DNA of 64,000 nt from Gemmatimonadaceae bacterium (GCA_026706075.1 JAPOZM010000122.1:62001-126000); one strand, 5' to 3'; positions 51,273 through 61,900 are shown, counted from the first letter of the stretch. The notes: generated by a model from the sequence alone, not told the origin. Translations and numbers: made by a program.

Positions 51273-52016
51273 TCAGATCACTGTCAAGAGCTCACCGGGC
51301 AGCCAGCCGCCGAGACCGTTGGCCAGGCGGACCAGGACCCACTCCCCCTCGCGGCGCTCCACGGTCACCTTGGTGCCCTCATGGACGACGAAGACGGGTG
51401 TCTGCCCCGGGTCGGGGCCGCTGCGCGCCTGACCGTCCGCGGCGGTGACTACCGCCTCGGAGAGGGTGACCTCCTGGTAGAGACGCGTTCCGGCGAAGGC
51501 TCCGGACCCCAGGATTCCACCGAGGCAGAGGCCGAGAGCCACGACCGCCGCGGCCCCGGGTCCGCGCACGAGGCGCCAGCCGGCGGCGGCGCACAGTCCG
51601 GCCAGGCTCAGGGAGAGGGCCGCGAACAGCTCGTTCAGAGTCGGGCACAGGTAGAGCCTGTAGAGGAAGCCGCCATCCCCCTCCTCTTCGCGGTCACGCT
51701 TGACTCGGCGCAGGAAACGCAGGTTGGCCAGCACGTCCTCGTCCCGGGGGGCCAGCCTCCGGGCGCGCTCGTACCAGACGACCGCCTCTCCGAGCCGGCC
51801 GTCCTTGAAGCAGGCGTTCCCGAGGTTGTAGAAGAGGCGTGCGTCTCGGACCCCGGTCCCGGCCGCGGCCAGGTAGCGCGTCCGGGCGGCGGCGAACTCG
51901 CCCCGCCGGTAGAGGTCGTTGCCCTCGGAGTACAAGCCCAGCGCGGCGGACTGGGCGGAAGCCTCTCCCGGCGCGAGAGCCAGCCACAGCGCGGCCACGA
52001 GCAACGGCCCCCTCAT
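51273..52016 (-). CDS. batE: BatE-like TPR and SH3 membrane protein
   Basis: This 247-residue protein has a signal peptide (1-21), two to three TPR units (about 27-105, LFYNLGNACFKDGRLGEAVVWYERA), two membrane helices (about 130-180) and a C-terminal SH3-like domain (190-247, VHEGTKVTVERREGEWVLVRLANG, ending LPGELLTVI). This is the BatE arrangement. Its ATG overlaps the batD stop (ATGA), closing the batABCDE series. Its periplasmic parts may act with the BatA/BatB VWA proteins. MurG-HEAT follows after 130 bases. Confidence 0.87.
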   Translation of the reverse strand: MRGPLLVAALWLALAPGEASAQSAALGLYSEGNDLYRRGEFAAARTRYLAAAGTGVRDARLFYNLGNACFKDGRLGEAVVWYERARRLAPRDEDVLANLRFLRRVKRDREEEGDGGFLYRLYLCPTLNELFAALSLSLAGLCAAAGWRLVRGPGAAAVVALGLCLGGILGSGAFAGTRLYQEVTLSEAVVTAADGQARSGPDPGQTPVFVVHEGTKVTVERREGEWVLVRLANGLGGWLPGELLTVI

Positions 52017-53788
52017 GACAGGGCCTTGCGCATCAGGGCGGCGACCTCCTCCGCCTCCGCCATCAGCTCCTCCCGGTCCGACCTGTCGCTGTCGGCGGGG
52101 GAGTAGCGACCGAACTCGCAGCGCTCCAGCACGGCCGCAACCCGGTCGACGAGGTCGGGCCCGAGGCCCCGGTCCTCCAGCTGACGGCGGCAGCGGTCGG
52201 GGGTCAGGCCGGGCGCCGGCAGGTCCGCATGGTCGGCGATGAAGGCCACTACGGCCTCCTGCAGAGCGGCGTGGAAGCCATCCCCTTCGGCCGCCCGCCG
52301 CCGGGCTTCGCGAAGGCGGCCCGACAGCGCTCCCCCGGACCGGCGCCGGCGCGCGTAGCCGGTGTCCTTCACCAGCCTGCGGCGGTGGCGGTGTCTGGCG
52401 ACGAGGGCCACGTACCCCAGGGGAAGGAGGATGTGGGCGATCCAGTACCAGAGGCTGCGGTAGAGGGCGGGGGCAGCGCCAATGCGCTCCACGTCGGGCT
52501 TGATGTGGCGGATGTCGCTCCCGAGGCGCTCGATCTCCCTCCGCGTCAGGTCGTACTTCCCGCCGGCCTCGGTCCCGGCGCCGCCGTCGCGGCTGCGGAT
52601 CTCGATGGGGGCCGTGGAGGTGGTGCGGTAGCTGTGGGCGGCGGGATCGAAGTAGGTCACCGACAGGGCCGGGATCTCCAGGCGGCCTCCCCTTTCGGGA
52701 ATCAGGATGTACTCCAGGTTCCGAGCCGCCATGTACCTGCCGTCGGCCGAGCGCCCCTCCTCCACCTTCACCTTCGGCTCGTAGACCTCGAAGCCGGCGG
52801 GGTCCAGGACGGGCTCGGGTATGCTCTGCACATTGCCTGTCCCCGTGATCGACACCCTCAGGGTGACCGGATCGCCGGCGCGCAACTCCCGGGGACTGGC
52901 CTCGGCGGAGATGTCGAACTCGCCCACGGCGCCGGAGAAGCCTCGGGGCCGTCCCCGGTCCGGAAGGGGGCGCACGAAGATGGAGAGCGGCTCGCTGCGG
53001 AACATCAGGGTGCGGCCACGGCCGAAGACAGGGTCCTCCAGCAGCGAGCAGGTGAGGCCCATGGCCTCGATGACCTGAGGCCCCGAAGCGGTGGGGAACA
53101 GGGCCACGTGGCGCAGGGGCGCAACCTGGAAGGGCAGGTTGTCGATCACCTCGCGATGTGGTTCCAGCCGCGAGGCGGCGAAGAGCTCCTTGACCCAGAA
53201 CCCGGTGTACTCCGGAACCTCCGAGAGCCTGGGGCTGCGCAGGCGGTAGCGGTAGCAGAGGTCGAACCGCACGTTCACCTGCTCCCCTACGTACGCGGTG
53301 TCCCGATCGGCCTCGGCGCGCACGAAGATGTCCTCCTCCAGCCCCCGCTCTCCGGTCCCCACGCCAGCCTTCCTCCCCGCGGCGGCCTTGCTCCGGACGT
53401 GCACCTCCACCTGATGCGTGGTCAGGACCTCGCCCTCCGCCCGCAGCCGCGCGGGACCGATGACGAACCGCCCGGGGTTCCGGGCGTACAAGGTGTACCG
53501 AAGCTCCCGGGTGTAGCGGGCCCCGCTCTTGTCGTGGGACTCCATGTCCATCACCGAGGGTCCGTGGACGATGAACTCCCCCAGGTCGATGGTGGGAGCC
53601 GCCAGGTCCCTCAGCGGGCTGACGTCGCTGAGACGCAGGGTCAACTGGATCGGCTGTGCCGCGGAGACGCTTCCGCGGTCCACGACCAGGGTGAACTCGA
53701 GCTCCGCCCGGCCGGGTGTCGCCGTCAGGAGCAGCAGGGCTGTCAGGGAGCGCCGCAGGCGGCGGGTGGACGCGGGGTTACCAGTCAC
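52013..53788 (-). CDS. batD: BatD family protein
   Basis: This 591-residue protein has a signal peptide (about 1-26), then several beta-sandwich domains of BatD type (FTLVVDRGSVSAAQPIQLTL, YVGEQVNVRFDLCY, RAGDPVTLRVSITGTGNVQSIPEP). It has one membrane helix near 460-480 (SLWYWIAHILLPLGYVALVA) and a helical cytoplasmic tail. BatD proteins are linked to aerotolerance in Bacteroides and act with BatA/BatB. The start is GTG 53788, inside the last 11 bases of batC. It is the largest Bat protein here and ends overlapping batE. Confidence 0.9.
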   Translation of the reverse strand: MTGNPASTRRLRRSLTALLLLTATPGRAELEFTLVVDRGSVSAAQPIQLTLRLSDVSPLRDLAAPTIDLGEFIVHGPSVMDMESHDKSGARYTRELRYTLYARNPGRFVIGPARLRAEGEVLTTHQVEVHVRSKAAAGRKAGVGTGERGLEEDIFVRAEADRDTAYVGEQVNVRFDLCYRYRLRSPRLSEVPEYTGFWVKELFAASRLEPHREVIDNLPFQVAPLRHVALFPTASGPQVIEAMGLTCSLLEDPVFGRGRTLMFRSEPLSIFVRPLPDRGRPRGFSGAVGEFDISAEASPRELRAGDPVTLRVSITGTGNVQSIPEPVLDPAGFEVYEPKVKVEEGRSADGRYMAARNLEYILIPERGGRLEIPALSVTYFDPAAHSYRTTSTAPIEIRSRDGGAGTEAGGKYDLTRREIERLGSDIRHIKPDVERIGAAPALYRSLWYWIAHILLPLGYVALVARHRHRRRLVKDTGYARRRRSGGALSGRLREARRRAAEGDGFHAALQEAVVAFIADHADLPAPGLTPDRCRRQLEDRGLGPDLVDRVAAVLERCEFGRYSPADSDRSDREELMAEAEEVAALMRKALS

Positions 53789-54527
53789 GGGCCTCGTCCC
53801 GTCCGCGGGCGCGGTAACGCCGCTCCTGGGCCTCCTCCTCGCGGTCCCGGAGGGCGTCGAGGAGGCGCTCGGCCTCCTCGGGGTCCATGCCGCTCTCCCC
53901 CTCCGGCGCCGGCGGCTCCTCGGCTTCACCCTCGGAGGGCGGTTCGTCCCGGGAGCCTGGATCGGGCTCCGGCGGTTCATCCTCCGGCTCCTCCGAGGGG
54001 GGCTGCGGCGGATCTTGCGGCGGTTGCTGTGGTTGCTCCTCCTCGTCCCGGGGCGGCTGACGGTCCTGGCTTTCCTGCGGCTGGGGTGGGGGCGGCGGCG
54101 GCAGCCGCTGAAGGGCGAGCTCCAGGTTGGCCTTGGCGTCGGCGTCTCCGGGAGCCCGCTCAAGAGCCTGCTGGTAGGCCTCCACGGCCGCCGCGTAGTC
54201 CTGCAACTGGAAGTGGGCGTTCCCCTTGTTGTAGTGGCCGAGAGCCGCCAGGGCCGGATCGTCGGCGGCGCTCACCCGCTCGAACTCCCCGAGGGCGCCC
54301 TCGAAGTCGCCGAGCTGGAAGAGGGCGTCTCCCACGTTGAGGTGGAGCCGCGCCGACTCCGGCCGCTCCACCAGGGCCTCCTTGTAGGCCTGCAGGGCCT
54401 CCTCGTAGCGGCCCGCGTCGTAGAGGGCGCGGGCGGCCTCGTTGAGGGAGACGGCGGGATCCCCGATGGTGCGCGCCTGTGCCCCGGTGACCAGGAGCGC
54501 GATCACGGCCAGGACCAGGGCCCTCAC
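53778..54527 (-). CDS. batC: BatC-like TPR protein
   Basis: This 249-residue exported protein has a short signal (1-19), then three TPR repeats (about 28-140: ARALYDAGRYEEALQAYKEAL, ALFQLGDFEGALGEFERV, NAHFQLQDYAAAVEAYQQAL). A long Pro/Glu/Asp/Gln-rich tail (145-230), including six consecutive prolines, and an acidic-basic end follow. BatC in other bacteria is a periplasmic TPR partner of BatB. The GTG at 54527 overlaps the batB stop (GTGA). The tail is highly disordered and its composition unlike the neighbours. Confidence 0.85.
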   Translation of the reverse strand: MRALVLAVIALLVTGAQARTIGDPAVSLNEAARALYDAGRYEEALQAYKEALVERPESARLHLNVGDALFQLGDFEGALGEFERVSAADDPALAALGHYNKGNAHFQLQDYAAAVEAYQQALERAPGDADAKANLELALQRLPPPPPPQPQESQDRQPPRDEEEQPQQPPQDPPQPPSEEPEDEPPEPDPGSRDEPPSEGEAEEPPAPEGESGMDPEEAERLLDALRDREEEAQERRYRARGRDEARDW

Positions 54528-55552
54528 GCGAACCTCCCCCGCCACTCCCGGCGGCTCCGAACGCGCTCGGAGAGGAGGCCCTCGGCCAGGAAGCAGGCCA
54601 AGGCCAGGGCCAGGGGAATCTGGAAGCGCTCCTCGTAGCGGGTGAAGCGCTCGGACCCGAGCTCCTTCTGCCGCACCTCGGAGATGCGGTCGACGACGGC
54701 CCCCAGCTCCCGGCCCGTGAGGCTGCTGCGCCAGTAGGCGCCCTCCCCCGCCGCCGCCACCTCGCGCAGCGCCGCCTCGTCGAGGCGGGACTTCACGTAG
54801 TGGCCGTCGCGGTCCTTGTGGTAGTCCAGACGACTCCCGTCCTCTGCGCGCAGTGGGATGAGCCCCCCCTCCGGGGAGCCGACGCCGATGCAGAACAGGC
54901 GCGCCCCCTGGTCGGCCAGCCGCGCGGCGGCGTCGGCCGCCGAACCGGAATGGGCTTCGCCGTCGCTGAAGAGGACGGCCACCTTGTGCTGCCGGTCCTC
55001 GGGGTCGAAGACTCCTTCCGCCAGCTCCAGGGCGCGGGCCAGGGAAGTCCCCTGGGAGGGAATGGCGTTCACGTCCACCGCCCCGAGGAGCATGCGCAGG
55101 GCCGCGGTGTCGAGGGTCAGGGGGCACTGGACGTAGGCGGTGGAGGCGAAGACGACGAGAGCGACCCGGTTGCCCTGAAGATCGTCCAGCAGCTTGCCGA
55201 TCGCCTGCCGCGACCGCTCGAGCCGGTTGGGGCGCACGTCCTCGGCGAGCATGCTGCGCGACAGGTCGAGGAGGAGGACCACGTCGACGCCGCGTCGCTG
55301 GGCCATCTCCAGACGGACCCCGAACCGAGGACCGCTCAGGGCCAGCGCCAGCAGGCCGATCCCGACCACGGCGAGGGCGGACTTCAGGTGCTGCCGCGTG
55401 CGGCTCACGCTGCGGATGAGGCGGGGAGCCACCGCGGCATGGGCGAGGCGCTCGAGGTCGCGGCGGCGGCGGACATGGGCCCAGGCGGCGAACCAGGCCG
55501 CCAGAGGCACCAGCAGCAGCAGCCATTGGTTGTGCTCGGCGGCGAAGCGCAT
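54524..55552 (-). CDS. batB: BatB VWA-domain membrane protein
   Basis: This 342-residue protein has an N-terminal helix pair (about 8-28 and 56-76), a von Willebrand A domain (85-300) and a C-terminal helix (about 310-330). The MIDAS metal site is complete: LDLSRSM (DxSxS), the later Thr in QGTSLARALE, and the Asp in LFSDGEAHSG. BatA/BatB are membrane-anchored VWA proteins thought to bind partner proteins in the periplasm. It starts 4 bases after the batA stop. Confidence 0.93.
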   Translation of the reverse strand: MRFAAEHNQWLLLLVPLAAWFAAWAHVRRRRDLERLAHAAVAPRLIRSVSRTRQHLKSALAVVGIGLLALALSGPRFGVRLEMAQRRGVDVVLLLDLSRSMLAEDVRPNRLERSRQAIGKLLDDLQGNRVALVVFASTAYVQCPLTLDTAALRMLLGAVDVNAIPSQGTSLARALELAEGVFDPEDRQHKVAVLFSDGEAHSGSAADAAARLADQGARLFCIGVGSPEGGLIPLRAEDGSRLDYHKDRDGHYVKSRLDEAALREVAAAGEGAYWRSSLTGRELGAVVDRISEVRQKELGSERFTRYEERFQIPLALALACFLAEGLLSERVRSRREWRGRFA

Positions 55553-55556
55553 CGGA

Positions 55557-56537
55557 TCAGGGCAGGCTGCGGAAGCGGGTGCAGGTCAACAGGAAGTGCC
55601 CTGCCAGGGCGAGGAACCCCGGCCACAGGACCAGGGCGTAGAGCTCAGAGTACTGCAGGTGGACCTCGCTGGTGACCTCGGTCTTCTCCAGGCGGCCGAT
55701 CTCGGCGTAGATCTCGGCCAGCTTCTCGCCGCTGGTGGCGTGGTAGTACTTGCCTCCCGTGGTGGCGGCGATGGCGCGCAGGATCTGCTCGTCGAAGTCG
55801 AGGCCTCTGGCCCGGCCCATGATGCCCGCAGGCTCGGCGCCGATTCCGATGGTGTAGGCGCGCACCCCCACGGCGGCGGCCGCCTCGGCGGCGGTCCGGG
55901 GGCTGATCTCGCCAGCGTTGTTGACGCCGTCGGTGAGCAGGATGGCGACGCGGCCCCGCTCCCCCTCCCCGCCGGCGTCCCTCAGCCGGTTGGCGGCGTT
56001 GATCAGGGCCATGCCGATGGCGGTGCCGTCCCAGCTCTCGTGGGCGAGCTGGATCTCGTCCAGGAACTGCAGGAGCACGTCGTAGTCGAGGGTCAGCGGG
56101 CACTGGGTGAAGCTCTCCCCGGCGAAGACGACCATGCCGATGCGGTCCGTGTCCCGGCCGGCGATGAAGCGTGCCACCACCTCCTTGGCCACCGCCAGCC
56201 GGCTCGCGGGGCCAAGGTCCCGGGCCCTCATGCTGCCGGAGACGTCGAGGATGAGCATGATGTCCACCCCCTCGGCCGAGACGTCCTGGACGCGCTCGCC
56301 GCTCTGGGGGCGGGCCAGGGCGACGACGAGACACGCCGCGCCCAGGAGCCGAACCACGGGCAGGACCCGCCGGAGCGGCGCCCAGGGGCCGCCCGGCAAG
56401 CGGCGCAGGTCGCTGACCGCCGGATAGCGGACCGAACCCCGCAGCCGCTGACCGTGACGCCGTTGGCGCCATCCCATCAGGGGCAGCAGCAGCAGCAGGA
56501 GCAGGAAGACCGGATCGGCGAACCGGAGCTCGTCCAT
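55557..56537 (-). CDS. batA: BatA VWA-domain membrane protein
   Basis: This 326-residue protein begins DELRFADPVFLLLLLLLPLMG, the typical BatA N-terminal helix. It has a second helix near 58-75, a VWA domain (about 85-290) with complete MIDAS residues (LDVSGSM, GTAIGM, LLTDGVNNAG), and a C-terminal helix. It pairs with BatB in the Bat complex. The usual upstream genes moxR and DUF58 are not here; instead a Bat-associated membrane gene ends 3 bases before it. Confidence 0.93.
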   Translation of the reverse strand: MDELRFADPVFLLLLLLLPLMGWRQRRHGQRLRGSVRYPAVSDLRRLPGGPWAPLRRVLPVVRLLGAACLVVALARPQSGERVQDVSAEGVDIMLILDVSGSMRARDLGPASRLAVAKEVVARFIAGRDTDRIGMVVFAGESFTQCPLTLDYDVLLQFLDEIQLAHESWDGTAIGMALINAANRLRDAGGEGERGRVAILLTDGVNNAGEISPRTAAEAAAAVGVRAYTIGIGAEPAGIMGRARGLDFDEQILRAIAATTGGKYYHATSGEKLAEIYAEIGRLEKTEVTSEVHLQYSELYALVLWPGFLALAGHFLLTCTRFRSLP

Positions 56538-56540
56538 CGC

Positions 56541-57506
56541 TCACGCTTCCGTCGGCACCGCGGCGGGGGTCTCCACCCGGGCCCGCAGCTGCTGCCCGGC
56601 GCCGGCCACCAGCCGCCGGCCCTCCTCCGGCGCCGCCGACGCCTCCGGGAGAGGGGGCTCGCCCCTGGCGAACTTGACCAGGTCCGCCGCCTCCAGGAAG
56701 CCGATGATCCCCTCGCGGATCCCGGTGTCGGGCGGCTCCGGCGCCCGACGCAGATCGGCGGCGACCTCCGAGGTCGTGCGGTCCAGGCTGTCGACGGAGA
56801 GACGGTCCTCGAGGAAGCGGCGCATCACCTCGGAGAGCCGTGTGTAGTAGAGCTTCAGGGCGCCGCGCTGCAGCAGCCCCGATTCGGCGATGAGGGTGAA
56901 CTCCCTCTCGTAGTCCACGGGCGCCGGCGGCGGCGGGGGCGGCGGCGACGGCGATTCCTTGCCGGGCCGCAGCAGCAAGCGGCTCACGAGCCAGGCCGCG
57001 AGCACGGCCAGGACCGCCGCCAGGGTGGCGGCGAGCCACAGGGGAATGCCGCCGGGGATCGCCATGGGAGGCTTGATCGCCCGCAGCGCGTCTCCCTCCT
57101 CCGGGTTGCGGGAGGAGACGATCTCGACGGGGATCGGCGCCGAAGCGAGCCTCGCCGTGTCCGAGGCCGCCGAGACGACCAGAACCTCCACGGGCGGGAT
57201 CTCTCCCGCATCGAGCTCGTAAGCGGCCAGCCCGTAACGGCGCTCGTCCATCTGGAGGCCGGCGGCGGTGGTGGTGGTGGCCGGCTCCGACCGCGAGCGG
57301 ACCTCCCAGGAACCCAGCCCTTGGGGAAGCTCCGGGAAGACGGAGCGGCTCGAGGCCGGACGCTCGACCCGGAGGAGCAGAGTCACAGGATCTCCGAGAC
57401 GGGCCTTCGCCGTGTCGACCTCCGCCGTCAGGAGGGGCGCGTCGGCGTGGATGGTGGAGCCGACGGCGGGTGCGATCAGGGTTGCGAGGACGAGGAACGC
57501 TGCCAT
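56541..57506 (-). CDS. Bat-operon-associated membrane protein (DUF4381-like)
   Basis: This 321-residue protein has a signal peptide (1-17), a periplasmic beta-rich domain (20-140, LTAEVDTAKARLGDPVTLLLRVERP), one membrane helix (about 153-175), a proline run of seven (near 185), and a cytoplasmic helical region with LSEVMRRFLEDRLSVDSLDRTTSEVAADL. Its position just before batA and its topology match the small membrane gene commonly found in moxR-DUF58-bat operons. Function in the complex is unknown. The ATG is 13 bases after the DUF4340 gene stop. Confidence 0.78.
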   Translation of the reverse strand: MAAFLVLATLIAPAVGSTIHADAPLLTAEVDTAKARLGDPVTLLLRVERPASSRSVFPELPQGLGSWEVRSRSEPATTTTAAGLQMDERRYGLAAYELDAGEIPPVEVLVVSAASDTARLASAPIPVEIVSSRNPEEGDALRAIKPPMAIPGGIPLWLAATLAAVLAVLAAWLVSRLLLRPGKESPSPPPPPPPAPVDYEREFTLIAESGLLQRGALKLYYTRLSEVMRRFLEDRLSVDSLDRTTSEVAADLRRAPEPPDTGIREGIIGFLEAADLVKFARGEPPLPEASAAPEEGRRLVAGAGQQLRARVETPAAVPTEA

Positions 57507-57519
57507 CCGGCGGGACCGC

Positions 57520-58959
57520 CTACCCGTCGGCCGGCTCCACGGCTTCCGAGGCCTCCTCCACGGGCCTCGAGACGTCGTCCAGGCTCAGGTCGAGGTTCAC
57601 CACGGCCTCCCCGTCGATGGTGACCACGGTGGCCACATCGGCGCGCATGGCGTACGCGCCGCCGTCCTCCGTCGTCGCGCCCACCAGGAACTCGACGGTT
57701 CGGTCGCCGGTGAGACTCACGCGGACTGACAGCTGCGGCGAGTCGAGGCCGAAGGCGGCGAGGACGAGGCTCCCGCCGGGGCCGTCGTCCTGAACGAAGT
57801 CCTCCGCCTTCAGCTCCATGATGTCGTTCACCAGGCTGGTGAAGCGCCAGGACTTGGGCTCCCGGCCGGCGGCGTCGACCAGGTCCCAGGTGCCGGCGCT
57901 GTCCCGGGTGGCGGCGAAAATTCTCTCTCCCCGGCGGCACAGCTCGATCCTGGAGACTTCCTCCTCCGAGAAGGCCAGGAGCTTCTTCTCCCGGAGCTCG
58001 GGCAGGGGCGTGAGCAGCTTGTTGACCACGGTGGAGTCGACGGCGAAGACCTGGGGTCGGCTGGAGTCGCGGGCGAAGCGGTCTCCCTCTCCGGCCTCGG
58101 CCCCGATCCGGAGACGCTTCTCCGCCCGGTCCTCCCCGATCCACAGGGTGACCTCCGCCAGGGCCGAGCCCTCCTGCAGCCCGGTCGCCGCCAGCTCGTC
58201 GGCGGTGGGCTGCTCGAAGGCGATGCGCGTGGCCTCCGAGTTCTGCAGTCGCGACAGGATGCCGTCGACCCCCTCGGCGTCGGCTTCCCGGGCCACCGGC
58301 AGGTCGATACGCCAGCCGCCGCCCTGCCGCGAGACCTCCACCCGTCCGCCGGCTCGATCGAGCCGCAGGCTCCCGACCTCCTCCTCCTCGAAGGCCAGCA
58401 GGCGCCGGTCGCGCAGATCGAAGAGGCCCTTGTCGAGGTTGTCGAAGCGCCAGGCGCGCACCCTCAGGACCTCCGGGTTGTCCCCCGAACGCTGCAGGTA
58501 AGTGAAGCGCTCGGTGGGGGTGTCGTCGCCGAAGCGCAGGGTGTCGAGGGGGGCCGGCTCCCCGGCGAGGTCGAGGTGCACCTTCAGGCGCGGCCGGTCC
58601 AGGCCGTAGGCCGCCAGGCGCCCGGAGTCGCCGGTCACGGAGGCGCTGTCCTGCAGGGGGTCGCCCTCGGTCTCGGTCTCGCGCAGGTTCCTCAGGTAGC
58701 GCTCCACCGCCTGCTGGTCGGCGCCGGTGGAGACGGGACGGGTGAGGTGCCAGGACTCCTCCGACTTCTCCAGGACGGCTACGGTGTCGCCCCGGTCGAT
58801 GGTGAGGCGCCGGGCCTCGTGGTCGCTGAAGTCGAGGAGCTGGCGGGAGCGCTCGGCCTCGACCTGGCGCCGCTCGCCTCCCTTGATCTCGTAGAAGTAG
58901 ACGAAGCCCAGGAGGGCGACGAAGATCCCACTGATGACGAGGTTCGTCTTCAGACCCAT
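57520..58959 (-). CDS. DUF4340 domain protein
   Basis: This 479-residue protein has a signal anchor (MGLKTNLVISGIFVALLGFVYF) and a repeated periplasmic module. Two related segments are visible: SRQLLDFSDHEARRLTIDRGDTVAVLEKSEESWHLTRP-type near 40-75 and KKLLAFSEEEVSRIELCRRGERIFAATRDSAGTWDL-type near 325-365. A third, weaker one lies near 185-215. This self-similar pattern is that of DUF4340 proteins, which commonly follow GldG-like genes in ABC loci. It probably sits on the outer face of the inner membrane as part of the ABC assembly. Start has GAGAGG upstream. Confidence 0.85.
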   Translation of the reverse strand: MGLKTNLVISGIFVALLGFVYFYEIKGGERRQVEAERSRQLLDFSDHEARRLTIDRGDTVAVLEKSEESWHLTRPVSTGADQQAVERYLRNLRETETEGDPLQDSASVTGDSGRLAAYGLDRPRLKVHLDLAGEPAPLDTLRFGDDTPTERFTYLQRSGDNPEVLRVRAWRFDNLDKGLFDLRDRRLLAFEEEEVGSLRLDRAGGRVEVSRQGGGWRIDLPVAREADAEGVDGILSRLQNSEATRIAFEQPTADELAATGLQEGSALAEVTLWIGEDRAEKRLRIGAEAGEGDRFARDSSRPQVFAVDSTVVNKLLTPLPELREKKLLAFSEEEVSRIELCRRGERIFAATRDSAGTWDLVDAAGREPKSWRFTSLVNDIMELKAEDFVQDDGPGGSLVLAAFGLDSPQLSVRVSLTGDRTVEFLVGATTEDGGAYAMRADVATVVTIDGEAVVNLDLSLDDVSRPVEEASEAVEPADG

Positions 58960-58984
58960 GTGTGGTGCCTCTCGTGCAAGTGGC

Positions 58985-61900
58985 TCAGGCCGCAGCGGCG
59001 GCCGGCTGGAAGTCGCGACGAATCCAGACGAGGATGCAGGCGTTGGCGATGCTCAGCCCCGCCAGCACCAGTTGCAGCGTCGGCTCGGGGACGGCCACGA
59101 AGGCCAGACCCGCGTTGGCCGCCAGGGTCGCCAAGGCGGGCGGCCAGACCCGGGGCTCGCGCTTGTAGAGGCCGTAGCCCAGGCCCCAGCAGATCAGACC
59201 CAGGACGAGGTAGCCCTCCCCCCGCCAGAGGCTGGCCTCCCCGAGGCCGATGACGCCAATGATGTAGTACCAGGTGCCCAGGGCCAGGAAGTTGTAGACG
59301 AGCCAGGTCACGAAGCCGCTGACATAGGTCCCGTAACCCCGGCGCAGCATGATGACGAAGCCGGAGAGAGCCACGGCGAAGGGCAGGACGAAGACGGAGA
59401 CCCAGAGGACGACGCTGCCCGCCGTACCGACCAGGTTGATCGGGTTGAACCTCGGTTGCTTCGGCGGGATCGTCAGGCTCTCCTCGCCCTCGGTGAGCCA
59501 GCGGACCGCAGCGGCCGCCAACTCGCCGTTGGCCTGCTGGCTGATGTGCTGGTTGCGGGCGAAGTCGGCATCTCCGAAGACAACGATCCGGGTGCCGTCG
59601 CCCTCCGCCGCCGAGTCGGCCTCGGCCGTGGACGCCACCGCCAGGGACATGGGGCCGGGGCGGTCGCTCTCTGGATCGAAGTCGATGGCGCCCCCTTCCT
59701 CGCCCGTGAGCACGCTCAGGTCGGACTCCCCCCAGGCGTTGCGGTCGGTGAAGGCGAGGGCCTCCACTTCGAAGCCGCCCGCGGTGGCGCTCACCGACCG
59801 AGCCATGGGGAAGAAGCTCATCTGGCCGCGGACGGCGCCCTCCGTGATCGGGTGATCGCCATAGCGCAGGACCACCGGCACCGAGACGTCGGTGCCGAGG
59901 AGCTGCCCGAGACCACTCAGGTCGACGACGAAGTCGTCTCCGATATCGATGTCGTACTCGTCGCGCAGGAGGGTTTCCAGGCCGCTGTCCCGCCCGGGAT
60001 CGACGAGAAGCAGCAGGTCGCCTCCCCGCTCCATGAACCGGCGCACGCCTTCGACCTCGGCGGCGCTCAACGGACTCCGCGGCCCCAGGACGGCCAGGGC
60101 CTGCACCTGCGAGAGGTCGTCGGCGCCGGGCCGGAGGGAGTCGCGAACCCGCAGGTTCATCTCCTTGAGCCGCCCGTTGAGAATGCTGTAGCCCTCCCCG
60201 TCGACGTCGGTCAGACGGCCCTCTCCGTGGCCCCCGACGAAGCCGATGGCGCGCTCGTCGGCTGCCAGGGCCCGGCGGATGGCGTTGCTCAGGGCTTCCT
60301 CGCTCTGCTCGGCGAAGCGCTCGGTCACCACCTGGCCTCCGCCCGTGACCTCGACGATGGAGGTGCCCCGCTCGCGGATGCCGTACCGGCGCACCAGGAG
60401 GGCGTCCTTCTGAGGATCGACGGTCTCGAAATCGAAGCGGCGGGAGCGGTACCCGTACTCCTTGACGATCTCCTGGAAGCGGCCGCCCTCCATGTCGGAC
60501 ATGAAGGTGCGGACCTGGATGTACTTGCCAGCGTCGTCGGCCTCGCGAAGCAGCTCCAGGCTCTCGGGGGCCAGGGTGAACAGGGCGTCCTCGGTCAGGT
60601 CGAGACGCCAGTGATAGCGGTCGCCGAGGTAGTTCAGCAGGCCGAGAACGCCGAGGGACAGGGCCACGGCGAGACCGGCTGCGGCCAGGTCGCGCAGGCT
60701 CCAGCGGCCGGACCGGGAGACGACGACGAAGCCGGCGGCGGCGATGGCCGCCGGGTAGATGATCAGCGTGATCCAGAAGATCCAGTCCGACTGCGCCTCG
60801 GTGAGTGCGATGGGGTTGAAACCGGGGTCCCGCGGCCGAATCGAGATCAGGGCCTCGTCCTCGGCGAGCCAGCTCACCGCGTTCAGGGCGAGGTCGCCGT
60901 TGCCCTGGGTGTCGAAGTAGCGGTTGCTCGCGAAGTCGGCGTCGCCGAAGACCACGAGCCGGCCCCCGGCGGCGGTGTCGGCCACCGCCACCCCGAGGCC
61001 GACGGGTCCGCGCCGGTCGGAGTCGTCGAGACGTACGGTGCGGTCCGCCCCAGACCCCTCGCCCAGGACCGCCAGGTCCGTCTCCGCCCAGCTCGCGGAA
61101 CTGGTCCGTGCCAGGACCGCGGCCGTCGCCGAGTTGGCGGCCACGGCGGCCGAGTCGAGCTCGACGGAGCGGGCGAGCTCGTAGAAGGTCATGACGCCGC
61201 CCCGGTGGCGCCGGGCGATGGGGTGCCGGTCGTCGTAGGTGGTGACCACGGGAATGGTGAAATCGAGTCCGAAGAGCGACCCGATGCCGCTGGTATCGAT
61301 GACGAAGTCGTCACCCGTCACCACCCCCCACTCCCCCATGAGCTCGTCGAGGCCGCTCTCCTCCAGCGCCTCGGCCAGCACCAGGAGAGAGCCGCCGCGT
61401 TGCAGGTAGGTGCGCACGGCTTCGACCTCGTGGCCGAGGAACGGCGACCGCGGGCCGGCCACGATGAGCACGCGGCAGTCCTCGGGCACGCGCGCCTCAC
61501 GCGCCAGGAACAGAGAGTCGCCAACCACGTAGTCGATCTCCCGAAGGCGCTCGGCCAGCAGTCCCAGGTCGGACTCGAGGTTGCCGACGCCCCGCTCTCC
61601 GTGGCCCACGGTGAAGCAGACCCGCTCCCGCCGGTCCCGGAGGACCTTGAGCATGGCGTTGGTGATCTCCTTTTCCGTCAGCTCCGTGAGGCTCTGGCGC
61701 TCGGCGCCGGCGGCCAGGACCAGCGTGTTGTAGGCGCGCACGCCGTACTCCTGGGTCCTCGCGGGATCGCGGTCGGGATCGACGAACTCGAAGTCGAAAC
61801 GGCCGCCGCCGTGCACGGCATACTGCTCCAGCAGGCCGCGCAGCTCCTCGTCCTCCCCTTCCTCCATGAAGGCGAGGGCCTCCACCTCCTTGTCGAGGGC

